The notes: generated from the letters alone by a model not told the origin. A stretch of 14,352 nucleotides of DNA from JADJOY01 sp046331705 [NCBI: bacterium] (GCA_046331705.1 JAXLQJ010000100.1:1-14352); one strand, 5' to 3'. Shown: positions 7,002 through 14,124, counted from the first letter of the stretch. Numbers and translations: made by a program.

Positions 7002-7571
7002 TCACCTTGGACGTCCAAGCCGGCTTCGAACGAGCGTGGCAGCGATGTGCATCGCGTAGGCAATGCTTGAATAGAAGGCGAAGTTTCCAAGATTCATGAT
7101 CCCGTAAGCCTGCCGACTCGGCCCCAGTGCAGTCGCGAGTCCAGCCCCGGGCAGGATGGCGAGAAAGCGACTGTCAAAGAGCACGAGCTCCGCCGGCGTC
7201 CAGGCGTGGGCATCGACCGTGGAGGGTGCAGAGCCCGTCCATCCGGGTGCTGCCACAGCGAAAGTGGCGCCAACGACCAGGCAAGTCACGCGGGGATGGG
7301 ACCTGACAGCCTCTAGCATGAGCTGGGCCTGCTGAGGCCACGACATTTTCCAGAATGCAGAGTCGCGTCGCGACCAAAACACGGACGCGGCGAAGGAGCC
7401 GGCAAGCACCCCCGCAATGGTCCACCCAAGATGCTCCGCCCGCAGCGCGCCTGCGGGAAGGCCAACGTCGATGATGGAACACTCAAGACCTACCAGGCCG
7501 CCGAGTGTTGCGCCGACGCATAGCCACAATGCTCTAACGTGACGGAGCGAGCGGCGGCCAAGCTGGCTCAT
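7002..7571 (-). CDS. small integral membrane protein of unknown function
   Basis: This encodes a 189-aa protein from ATG 7571 with a good ribosome-binding site (GAGG six bases upstream). I do not recognise the family. It has a basic N-terminus (MSQLGRRSLRHVR) and then hydrophobic segments near residues 13-36, 48-66, 95-110, 127-147 and 158-180, so it is probably a polytopic inner-membrane protein with four or five helices. A conserved-looking patch lies at 150-170 (GPSRQAYGIMNLGNFAFYSS). Cysteines occur at 18, 31 and 97, with no metal motif. It runs opposite to the toxin-antitoxin pair and is bracketed by imperfect direct repeats of about 80 bp: copy B just upstream of the start and copy A just past the stop. 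That is the arrangement expected of an inserted gene cassette. Neighbouring bases are less GC-rich than the housekeeping genes. No function is proposed. Confidence 0.72.
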   Translation of the reverse strand: MSQLGRRSLRHVRALWLCVGATLGGLVGLECSIIDVGLPAGALRAEHLGWTIAGVLAGSFAASVFWSRRDSAFWKMSWPQQAQLMLEAVRSHPRVTCLVVGATFAVAAPGWTGSAPSTVDAHAWTPAELVLFDSRFLAILPGAGLATALGPSRQAYGIMNLGNFAFYSSIAYAMHIAATLVRSRLGRPR

Positions 7572-7593
7572 CTGGTTCCTCGTTCATGTAGCG

Positions 7594-7670
7594 CGAACCG
7601 AGAGCTCAGCGGCAGCGCCGAACCACCACGAGCTCACGAACCCGGATCGGGTGCCGGCTGCTGCAGCGTC
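7594..7670. repeat. imperfect direct repeat, copy B
   Basis: This is the partner of the repeat at 6907-6991, in the same orientation, beginning 23 bp upstream of the membrane gene's start codon. It shares CGAAC, AGCTCAGC, GCGCCG, ACCACGAG and the 19-base terminal block ending CTGCAGCGTC. It is about 8 bases shorter than copy A because of gaps in the middle. Confidence 0.55.
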
Positions 7671-8122
7671 TTGGTCCTCGCTCGCAGATCGCGCTTCCGC
7701 AAGCGTCCCCGGTACCGAACTGGAGCAAGCGGTCGCCTGAATCAGACGAAACTAAACGTGACGAGTTGAGGCGGTCGCACAATCGGGCGGTTGCCACCCG
7801 ATGCCCATGAGTTCTCTTGCCGAACGGCACTGGTGGCGTTTGAGGTAGATCATGAGATTTGGTGGAAGAATCTGGCGCTTCTGGTGTCATCGGCAATCAA
7901 CTGTTCGAGATGTGGCGGGCTGAAGGGCTCAGTTGCAGCGTGCAATAAAACGTCTGGCGGAGGAGGTCTTGGACGGTGTGCCGGCGCGGCGGCACCCAAC
8001 CCGGAACCTCCTGATTATTCCGCGGAATAATCAATGAGAATCGATCTCGAGTAGTCGCTGGCGTGGGCGTGTTGCGACCGCTGGAGGAGCCGCGTTCGTT
8101 CGCGACGGCGGATGCGATCGTG
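7671..8122. other. gene-poor, lower-GC intergenic stretch
   Basis: There is no convincing gene on either strand in this roughly 450-base stretch. GC is lower than in the flanks: lines 7861-7920 and 7921-7980 each have 34 G+C of 60, against 44 of 60 in 2281-2340. A short plus-strand frame closed by stops at 7921-7923 and 8035-8037 reads like a protein C-terminus (RAIKRLAEEVLDGVPARR) but has no start, so it may be a decayed gene end. The stretch also holds the palindrome at 8012-8033. It probably includes the promoter of the minus-strand membrane gene, which I could not place. Confidence 0.5.
8012..8033. repeat. perfect 22-bp palindrome
   Basis: The sequence is TGATTATTCCG followed immediately by its exact reverse complement, with no spacer. 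It has AT-rich arms and a CCGCGG (SacII-like) centre in an otherwise GC-rich region. A perfect 11-bp half-site dyad suggests a dimeric DNA-binding protein site or a recombination or insertion target. No regulator gene is adjacent. It is 141 bp beyond the lolA stop and 418 bp upstream of the minus-strand membrane gene's ribosome-binding site. Confidence 0.8.
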
Positions 8123-8146
8123 GGCCCACCGAGGGAGCGGTGGGCC
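8123..8146 (-). terminator. hairpin after lolA, probable transcription end
   Basis: This is a perfect 9-bp stem (GGCCCACCG pairing with CGGTGGGCC) with a 6-base loop, 28 bp beyond the lolA stop codon. It is the only strong inverted repeat in the gap and sits where the operon should end. No T-run follows on the minus strand, so it is a stabilising or factor-assisted terminator rather than a textbook intrinsic one. Confidence 0.5.
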
Positions 8147-8174
8147 TCGAGGTCGTTCGCGCGGTTGCGCGTGA

Positions 8175-8948
8175 TCAGGGGTTGAGCGTCGGCGCGCCGC
8201 CGGGATTGGGGGGCGCGATCTCGCGCACTCCCTCGGGCGTCGTGAACTGGAAGAACGCGGCTTCACGGGCTTTGCCGGGCTCGATCTCGGTGAAGGTGAG
8301 CCGGTTCACGTTGCCGAACGGATCGAAGATCGTGATCTCCGTGACCAGATTGGTCGTGGGCTCGACCACCACGCGGAGCTTCTGGAACGGAGCCGCTTTC
8401 TCGGGCGTGAGGTCGACGGCGATCCCGTCTCGCGGAGGCAGTTCCAGCTTGGGAAGCTCGGCGCGATAGCCCTCGCTCAGGCTGCCGGTGCCGTTCAGGA
8501 AGCCGGTGGGCACCTGCTTGAGCATCTCGGGATCGAGAGCGGTCTTGGTGACCTGGCCCTTGTCCGGCTCGTAGAACCAGAGCATCGCGCCGTCAGACAC
8601 CATGAGCTGCGTCACCGGGCTCGTGTACGCCCAGCGCATCTTGCCGGGCTTGGCGAACCAGCACTCGCCGTCGGCGACGTCGGTCTGGCCGAGGGTCGCG
8701 GAGGTGAGCTCCTGGTGGAAACGCGCGTGGATGCCGTCGATCTTCGCGTAGCGCGCCTGGACCTTGTCGAGAAGCTTCTTGGCGTCCGTCGGCGGCGCTT
8801 CGGGGGCCTTCACGTCCGAGGCTGCGGCGGCGATCGGTGCCCCGATGGCGACCTTGGAGAGGCACGCCGGCGTGGGCGCGGCGATCAGGGAGGATGCGAT
8901 CGCAGCAGCCGTCGCGGACTTCGAGACCCAACGGCCTACGGATGGCAT
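8175..8948 (-). CDS. lolA: outer-membrane lipoprotein carrier protein LolA
   Basis: This encodes a 257-aa protein from ATG 8948, with GAGGAG 8 bases upstream deciding the start. In-frame codons further upstream lie inside ftsK. LolA carries lipoproteins across the periplasm from the LolCDE exporter to the outer membrane. An N-terminal export signal with an Ala-rich hydrophobic stretch (about 12-45) and an Ala/Pro linker precedes the LolA domain (about 56-245). Family features in order are: a helix with FHQELTSATLG (77-87); CWFAKPGKMRWAYTSP (96-111), the characteristic W-x-x-KPGKMRW strand; QLMVSDGAMLWFYEPDKGQV (114-133); and FGNVNRLTFTEIE (211-223) with FQFTTPEGVREI (233-244). The N-terminal linker is longer than usual. 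It lies 25 bp downstream of ftsK on the same strand, a pairing also seen in other proteobacteria. A 9-bp-stem hairpin follows. No key strand is missing. Confidence 0.93.
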   Translation of the reverse strand: MPSVGRWVSKSATAAAIASSLIAAPTPACLSKVAIGAPIAAAASDVKAPEAPPTDAKKLLDKVQARYAKIDGIHARFHQELTSATLGQTDVADGECWFAKPGKMRWAYTSPVTQLMVSDGAMLWFYEPDKGQVTKTALDPEMLKQVPTGFLNGTGSLSEGYRAELPKLELPPRDGIAVDLTPEKAAPFQKLRVVVEPTTNLVTEITIFDPFGNVNRLTFTEIEPGKAREAAFFQFTTPEGVREIAPPNPGGAPTLNP

Positions 8949-8973
8949 CGTGCGGACTCCTCGTCGGTTCGCC

Positions 8974-11754
8974 TCACGGCGAGATTCGGTTGACCAGCAC
9001 TTGGCGGGGCTTGGCTCCATCGGCGGGGCCGATGACGCCTTCGCGCTCCATCTTCTCGATGATGCGCGCGGCGCGATTGTAGCCAATGCGGAAGCGGCGC
9101 TGGACCAGCGAGATCGAGGCGTGACCGAGCTGTGACACGAACGCCAGCGCCTCGTCGTACTTCTCGTCGTAGTCGTCGGGACCGTCGATGCCGCCGTCGT
9201 CGTCGAGCGGCGCGTCGAGGATGCTCTTGTCGTAGACCGGTCGGCCTTGCTTCTTCCAGTGCTGGATGATGCGCTGGATCTCGCCGTCGCTCAGGTAGCA
9301 ACCGTGGATGCGCGTCACCTTGGAGGTGCCGGGTGCGAGCATCAGCATGTCGCCATTGCCGAGCAGCCGCTCGGCGCCGATCGAGTCCAGGATGGTGCGT
9401 GAGTCGGGCCGCGACGAGACCTTGAAGCTGATGCGCGCCGGGAAATTCGCCTTGATGACGCCGGTGAGCACGTCGACGCTGGGTCGCTGGGTCGCCACCA
9501 GCAGGTGAATCCCCGCGGCGCGCGCCATCTGCGCCAGCCGGCAGATCGAGTCCTCGACGTCCTTGGACGCCACCATCATCAGGTCCGCCAGCTCGTCGAT
9601 CACGATGACGATGTAGTGGAGCTTGGTGGGCGGCTCCTCCCCTTCCTCCAGGAGTTGCTCGCGGCGCCCCGGCTGGGCGTCGATGATCTTGAGCTCCTCC
9701 GCGATGGCGTGGTTGTAGCCATCGATATTGCGGACCTCGTAGCTCGCGAGCTTCTTGTAGCGCCGCTCCATCTCGCTGACGCCCCACTGCAGCGCCACCG
9801 CCGCCTTTCGCATGTCGGTGACCACCGGCAGCATCAGGTGCGGGATGCCCTCGTACGGGCTGAGCTCCAGCATCTTGGGGTCGATCATGATGAACTTCAC
9901 TTCGTCGGGGGTCGCTCGATAGAGCATCGAGCAGATCATGCTGTTGAGCGACACGCTCTTGCCGCTGCCGGTGGCACCCGCGATGAGCAAGTGCGGCATG
10001 CGCACCATGTCGGCCACCACCGAGTTGCCGGAGATGTCCTTGCCGAGCGCCAGCGGCAGCTTGCCCTTGTGGGTCTGGAACGCGTCCGAGACCAGGATGT
10101 CGCGCATGAACACGGTCTCGGGCTCGGCATTGGGGATCTCGATCCCCACCACCGCCTTGCCCGGCACCGGCGCCAGGATGCGGATGCTGGTCGCCTTCAT
10201 CGCCAGCGAGAGGTCGTCGGCGAGCGCCAGGATGCGGCTCACCTTCACACCTGGCGCCGGCTCCAGCTCGTAGCGGGTGATGACGGGACCGGGCAGCACC
10301 GCCTTCACCTTGCCGGTCACGCCGTACTCGGCGAGGCGCTTCTCCAGCCGCTCGGCGTTGGCGAGCAACAGATCGCGGTCGATCTCCGTGGAGGCCTTGC
10401 GCTCCTGGACGTCGAGGAGCGCGATCGGCGGCGGCTTCCACGACTTCGCTTCGCCGATGATCGGCAGCTTCTGTTGCACCGGCTTGGTGCGAGGCGGCTC
10501 GACCTCGTGCGCCTCCGTTGCCACGCCAGTGATCTCGGGCGGTGGCACCTCGGCGCGAATCACCGGCGGCGGGCCGGGCTCTGGCGGCGGCGCGGCGCTG
10601 GCCTCGCTCTCGACGATGGGCTGCGGCGACGCCACCGTGAGCGGCTCGGGCGCCGGCGGCGCCACCGGCGGCGAGGGTGGGGGGGCCGCCATGCGAATGG
10701 ACGCGGTACGTGCTCTCGGCGGTGCTGCGGGTGCCGGCAGTGGAGCGGGCTCGGGCAGTGGCGTCGCCTCCGGCTCCGGGATCAACGGGCCGTCGTCGTC
10801 GGGATCGAGCGCGCTAGCGGCGTCGGCCTCCGCGAACGAAGGCGCGGGTGGTGTCTCGATCGTCGCCGTCGAGCGCCGTGGGGTGCGCTTGCGCTTCTTG
10901 GGCGCCGTGTCGTCGTCCTCGGTTTCGCTGCTCGCCGTGCGGCGGATCGAGCCTTCGAGGAAATCCAGCGCGGGGCCACCGAGCGCGTATTCCGCGGTGG
11001 ACGCCGAGGCTCGCAGGTCGGCCACCGTCTCGCTCGCGGTGCGTGACGACTCGCCCCCCGTCCGCGCGGTGGTGCCGGCCGCCTCCTCGCTCTCCTCGCG
11101 GGCACGCGCCACGCGCTCGCGCACGTCGACGACCTGTTTGCCGATGGCGTTGCCCACGCTGCGGCTCGCCCGCGCGGTCTTGAGGCCCAGCGCCTTGAGA
11201 GACACCCGCGTCAGCACCACGAACGACACCAGCGCCACGGTGCCGAGCAGCAAGTACGTGCCGATCGGGTTGAAGACCGCTTCGAGGCTCGCCCCGATGA
11301 TCCGGCCCAGCTTGCCGCCGCCACCGAGAATGCCGCCGTGCCCGAGCGTGGCGCGGTCGAGGATGCCGGTGAGACCGGCGAGCAGTGGCGGCAGCGCCGC
11401 GAGGCGCCGGCCGGGACTGCGCACGCTGCGCCCGATCATGAGCAGCACGCCCGACACCAGAATCGTGGCGGGGACGACGTAGCTCACGTCGCCGAAGGCC
11501 CAGCGCAGCGCCAGCGCGAGCGTCGCGCCGCCGCGGCCCGTGAGGTTGTGGACCGCGGGGTGCTGGCGGGGGGTGGCTTCGAAGAGGATCGGGTCGTGGA
11601 CCTCGAAGGTCACCAGCCCGAGCCCGAGGAACACGGCGATCCCGATCAGCACGATCGCCGCCGCTTCGCGCTTGAGCGCGCTGCGCACTCCGGTGTCGGT
11701 TCGATAGCTGGCGAGCGTGAATCGCCGCTGGGTCTGCATCGGCCGCGTCTTCAT
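8974..11754 (-). CDS. ftsK: DNA translocase FtsK
   Basis: This encodes a 926-aa protein from ATG 11754, whose first bases overlap the upstream stop as ATGA (11751-11754); a second Met is at 11739. FtsK couples septum formation to the final segregation of chromosome termini and activates XerCD recombination at dif. About four membrane segments lie at the N-terminus (about 31-50, 92-108, 122-135, 165-182). A long low-complexity linker (about 210-440) is rich in Pro/Ala/Glu and contains a basic patch, PKKRKRTPRR (285-294). The motor follows: KVKAVLPGPVITRYELEPAPG (482-502), Walker A GATGSGKS (593-600), MIDPKMLELSPYEGIPHL (623-640), Walker B IVIVIDELADLM (715-726) and LLVATQRPSVDVLTGVIKAN (751-770). 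The C-terminal gamma winged helix, which reads KOPS sequences, is at about 864-926 (SLVQRRFRIGYNRAARIIE). The motor looks fully intact. The gene is translationally coupled to the HtrA-like gene before it and is followed by lolA after 25 bp. Confidence 0.97.
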   Translation of the reverse strand: MKTRPMQTQRRFTLASYRTDTGVRSALKREAAAIVLIGIAVFLGLGLVTFEVHDPILFEATPRQHPAVHNLTGRGGATLALALRWAFGDVSYVVPATILVSGVLLMIGRSVRSPGRRLAALPPLLAGLTGILDRATLGHGGILGGGGKLGRIIGASLEAVFNPIGTYLLLGTVALVSFVVLTRVSLKALGLKTARASRSVGNAIGKQVVDVRERVARAREESEEAAGTTARTGGESSRTASETVADLRASASTAEYALGGPALDFLEGSIRRTASSETEDDDTAPKKRKRTPRRSTATIETPPAPSFAEADAASALDPDDDGPLIPEPEATPLPEPAPLPAPAAPPRARTASIRMAAPPPSPPVAPPAPEPLTVASPQPIVESEASAAPPPEPGPPPVIRAEVPPPEITGVATEAHEVEPPRTKPVQQKLPIIGEAKSWKPPPIALLDVQERKASTEIDRDLLLANAERLEKRLAEYGVTGKVKAVLPGPVITRYELEPAPGVKVSRILALADDLSLAMKATSIRILAPVPGKAVVGIEIPNAEPETVFMRDILVSDAFQTHKGKLPLALGKDISGNSVVADMVRMPHLLIAGATGSGKSVSLNSMICSMLYRATPDEVKFIMIDPKMLELSPYEGIPHLMLPVVTDMRKAAVALQWGVSEMERRYKKLASYEVRNIDGYNHAIAEELKIIDAQPGRREQLLEEGEEPPTKLHYIVIVIDELADLMMVASKDVEDSICRLAQMARAAGIHLLVATQRPSVDVLTGVIKANFPARISFKVSSRPDSRTILDSIGAERLLGNGDMLMLAPGTSKVTRIHGCYLSDGEIQRIIQHWKKQGRPVYDKSILDAPLDDDGGIDGPDDYDEKYDEALAFVSQLGHASISLVQRRFRIGYNRAARIIEKMEREGVIGPADGAKPRQVLVNRISP

Positions 11755-12983
11755 GGGCTGGCGTTGGTGGTGTCGGGAGTCGGTACCACGTCGAGGAGGA
11801 GGATGGCACCCTTGCGATCGACGGCGACCTTGGTCGGCTGCCCCGCGCGAAGGTCGCGCAGCGCGAGCATCACGTCGCGCGGACGGAACACCCCGCGTCC
11901 GCCGATCCCGATGATCACGTCGCCGAGCATCAGCCCGGCGCTCGCTCCCGGTCCACCGACGTCGACGCCCGTGATCAGCGCCCCCGCCCCGGCGGTGACG
12001 CCGTACTCGACGCGGCGCTCGCTGCTGAGGCGGATCATGCGCACTCCCAGTGAGCCGCGGGATGGCGTTTGCCCCGCCTCGAGCGACGCGAGCACGGCCT
12101 TGGCGGCGTCGATGGGGATCGCGTAGCCGGCGTTGCGCCCCTTCACGCCAGGCTCGATCGCCGGAGTGGATGCGATCCCCACGACCTTCCCCCGCTCGTC
12201 GAAGACCGGCCCGCCATTCGAGCCGGACCGGATCGCCGAGTCGGTCTGGATGTATTCGTCGAACGGGCCCACGCCGAGGTCCTTGGAGAGCCCGGTCACG
12301 AGACCGACGGTGGCGGTGCGCTGATCGTCCACCGGACAGCCCACCACCATCAGCCATTGACCGCTCGTGAGCCCATCCGAGTCGCCCAGCTCGACGGACT
12401 TCATCTGCTTGTCGCGCGCGACTTCCCGGGGCAAGCCGAGGAGCGCGATGTCGGTGTCGTGGTCGGTGCCGATCACCTTGAGCGGGGCCACGCGACCGTT
12501 GGTGAGCACGGCTTCCAGCGCTTCGACGCCCTGGATCGTGTGCAAGGTCGTGAGCACGTGCCCTCGTTCACCGATGACGAAGCCCGAGCCCAGGTTCTCG
12601 GGTCGCGCGGAACCGCTGAACGTGTCGAGCGTCGCGCCGAGCACCGAGCGCGCGAACGCGATGGGCACCGCGACGGTGCTGCGCAGCACGTTCCACGCGG
12701 TCTCGCCCGCTCCCTTGCTGTCGCCGATGCGGTTGAACGGTGCCGCCAGATCGGCGGCGAGCCCGGTGCGCGGGCGGATTCCCACGATCGCGGGCTCCAC
12801 CACGCGCACGATCCGCGTGAAGGTCTCGAAGACCGCCTGTCCCTCGGCATCCGCTTGCGGCGCGGGCTCGGCGGCGCCGACCGGTGCCGCACACAGGCCG
12901 GTGGTTGCCGCGACGAGCAGGGCCGCGCCGAAGAAGGATCGCCGGAACAAGGAGGATCCCGACGAAGCGCTGCTTCTTGGCAT
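11751..12983 (-). CDS. HtrA/DegP-like protein with PDZ domain, catalytic Ser apparently lost
   Basis: This encodes a 410-aa protein from ATG 12983; an in-frame GTG at 13025 lacks a ribosome-binding site. A signal peptide is evident (RRSFFGAALLVAATTG, likely cut near PVGA-AEP at 38), so it acts in the periplasm. The trypsin-like S1C domain spans about 45-300 and the PDZ domain 309-400 (ALITGVDVGGPGASAGLMLGDVI). The catalytic His (H148, VLTTLHTIQG) and Asp (D178, DTDIALL) are present. Where the family has GNSGGP, this protein reads SGSNGGPVF, so position 256 is Asn and the Ser sits one residue early (codons TCG AAT, 12221-12216). It is therefore probably a pseudoprotease or chaperone-like PDZ protein. 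DegP-family proteins normally degrade or refold misfolded envelope proteins. The stop overlaps the ftsK ATG. A TAGAAT (13000-12995) 11 bases before the ATG may be a -10 box, giving a very short leader, but no convincing -35 was seen. Confidence 0.9.
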   Translation of the reverse strand: MPRSSASSGSSLFRRSFFGAALLVAATTGLCAAPVGAAEPAPQADAEGQAVFETFTRIVRVVEPAIVGIRPRTGLAADLAAPFNRIGDSKGAGETAWNVLRSTVAVPIAFARSVLGATLDTFSGSARPENLGSGFVIGERGHVLTTLHTIQGVEALEAVLTNGRVAPLKVIGTDHDTDIALLGLPREVARDKQMKSVELGDSDGLTSGQWLMVVGCPVDDQRTATVGLVTGLSKDLGVGPFDEYIQTDSAIRSGSNGGPVFDERGKVVGIASTPAIEPGVKGRNAGYAIPIDAAKAVLASLEAGQTPSRGSLGVRMIRLSSERRVEYGVTAGAGALITGVDVGGPGASAGLMLGDVIIGIGGRGVFRPRDVMLALRDLRAGQPTKVAVDRKGAILLLDVVPTPDTTNASP

Positions 12984-13086
12984 CGGGCGCGCGCATTCTA
13001 ATTCCACCGCCCCGCTTCGGGCCACCCGCGAGCGGCACGCTGAGCGGCGGCAGGCGCGTTCGCTATCGGCCCGCCGCGGAGCGCGC

Positions 13087-14049
13087 TCAACCGTCCTCCT
13101 CGTAGAACGGCTCCTCGATCTTCTCCATCCAGCGCGCGTAGAAGCTCGGGATGTAGACCGGCATGCAGAGCTCGGGGTTGCCGACGACCTGGCTCACGTG
13201 CTGCCCCAGGGCGTCGCGCCGGATGTCGGGCGGCGAGCTCGCGTCCTCGATCCGGTCCCAGCGCGGTGGTCGCGGTCGCGACGGCACGTCGAGCAGGGCC
13301 TCGTATTCGAGCGTCGCCCCCTCGTTGGGCCAGAAGAAATCGCCGCCGCAACAGCTCGGGATGAACGTGAGGAAGAACTCGTCGTGGACGATCGCGCTCC
13401 ACAGGTGGACGATGGCGCCACGCTCGGTGCGCAGCCGCGCCGCGGTCTGCGCAGCGGCCCGGTAGGCGGTGCGGTGATCCGGGTGACCGTCGTACCGAGA
13501 CGTGGTCAGGATCCACACCTCGCGCACGTCCGCGGGAAGGCTGCTCGCGGCCTCCACGGCGCCGGCGAGCGCGGCCTCCCCGGCGGCGGAGAGCACGTCC
13601 TGGCGCACGCCATCGACGAGCCTCGAGCTCGTGACGAGACCCAGATCGGGCCCCCGTTCGAAGTCGATGGGAACGTCTCGTTCGGGAGCGAGCTTGCGCC
13701 ACGCCGCACGAGTCTCGTCCTCGCGCAGCGTGATGATTCGCTCGGTCTTCTCGGCTTCCGGAAGGCCGTTGCAGTCGCCCGCGGTGGTGGCCTTGTCGCC
13801 GGCCGAGACGTAGATGGCGTGGACGAAGCGCGCGGATTCCGATGCGAGGCGGTGAATCGTCGCCGCGCCCAGAATCGACTCGTCGTCGGGATGAGGCGCG
13901 ATGACGAGCAGCGCCTCGCGCGCGGCGTGCGAGCCCGAGGCGTCGCTCGAGCCGCCGCAGCCGAAGGACGCGACGAGCGCGAGCGCAACCGTCACGAGCG
14001 GCGCGGAACCGTGCGCGGAACCGATGCGCGCTGGCGTCACGCGTGGCAC
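13087..14049 (-). CDS. probably exported PIG-L/LmbE-family deacetylase
   Basis: This encodes a 320-aa protein from GTG 14049; GTG 14040 is an equally possible start, and the frame is open further upstream but runs into the divergent gene. The PIG-L family consists of zinc-dependent N-acetyl(glucosaminyl) deacetylases. The zinc and catalytic motif LLVIAPHPDDESILGAA (47-63; H53, D55, D56) is present, as is the later HPDH (189-192) after LTTSRYDG. The N-terminus is a signal sequence (LVTVALALVASFG, C31, then GGSSDASG). It looks like a lipoprotein leader, although SFGC is not a canonical lipobox because Ser is at -3. Export is thus likely and lipidation less certain. Most characterised bacterial relatives (MshB, BshB) are cytoplasmic, so an extracytoplasmic one probably acts on a cell-envelope or external amino sugar. 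An unusual SCCGGDFF (232-239) follows a WSAIVHDEFF segment. The gene is separated from the HtrA-like gene by 103 bp on the same strand. Confidence 0.88.
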   Translation of the reverse strand: MPRVTPARIGSAHGSAPLVTVALALVASFGCGGSSDASGSHAAREALLVIAPHPDDESILGAATIHRLASESARFVHAIYVSAGDKATTAGDCNGLPEAEKTERIITLREDETRAAWRKLAPERDVPIDFERGPDLGLVTSSRLVDGVRQDVLSAAGEAALAGAVEAASSLPADVREVWILTTSRYDGHPDHRTAYRAAAQTAARLRTERGAIVHLWSAIVHDEFFLTFIPSCCGGDFFWPNEGATLEYEALLDVPSRPRPPRWDRIEDASSPPDIRRDALGQHVSQVVGNPELCMPVYIPSFYARWMEKIEEPFYEEDG

Positions 14050-14080
14050 TCTACACCCACGATCTCGCAGGGAGGGGCCC

Positions 14081-14124
14081 GATCCCTCGCGGCCGCGTGG
14101 AGGGTTGCGATCCCTCGCGACCGC
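14081..14124. repeat. two 16-bp direct repeats in divergent promoter region
   Basis: GATCCCTCGCG-N-CCGC occurs at 14081-14096 and 14109-14124 (N is G, then A), with starts 28 bp apart. It lies in the 175-bp gap between the deacetylase (start 14049, minus) and the GFA-like gene (start 14225, plus). It is a candidate operator pair for either gene. Confidence 0.5.

Noticed and set aside
6907-7670. Interpretation of the flanking repeats as classical integron attC sites
   Set aside because: I looked on both strands for RYYYAAC and GTTRRRY cores at the repeat ends and found neither. No integrase gene is in the window. The repeats are kept as a finding, without the attC name.
7606-7896. A 96-codon minus-strand frame upstream of the small membrane gene
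   Set aside because: It has no ribosome-binding site or domain pattern. It overlaps the repeat and is probably non-coding.
9505-11046. A 513-codon plus-strand frame antisense to ftsK
   Set aside because: It is rich in His, Arg and Gly with no domain pattern. The opposite strand encodes an unmistakable FtsK motor.
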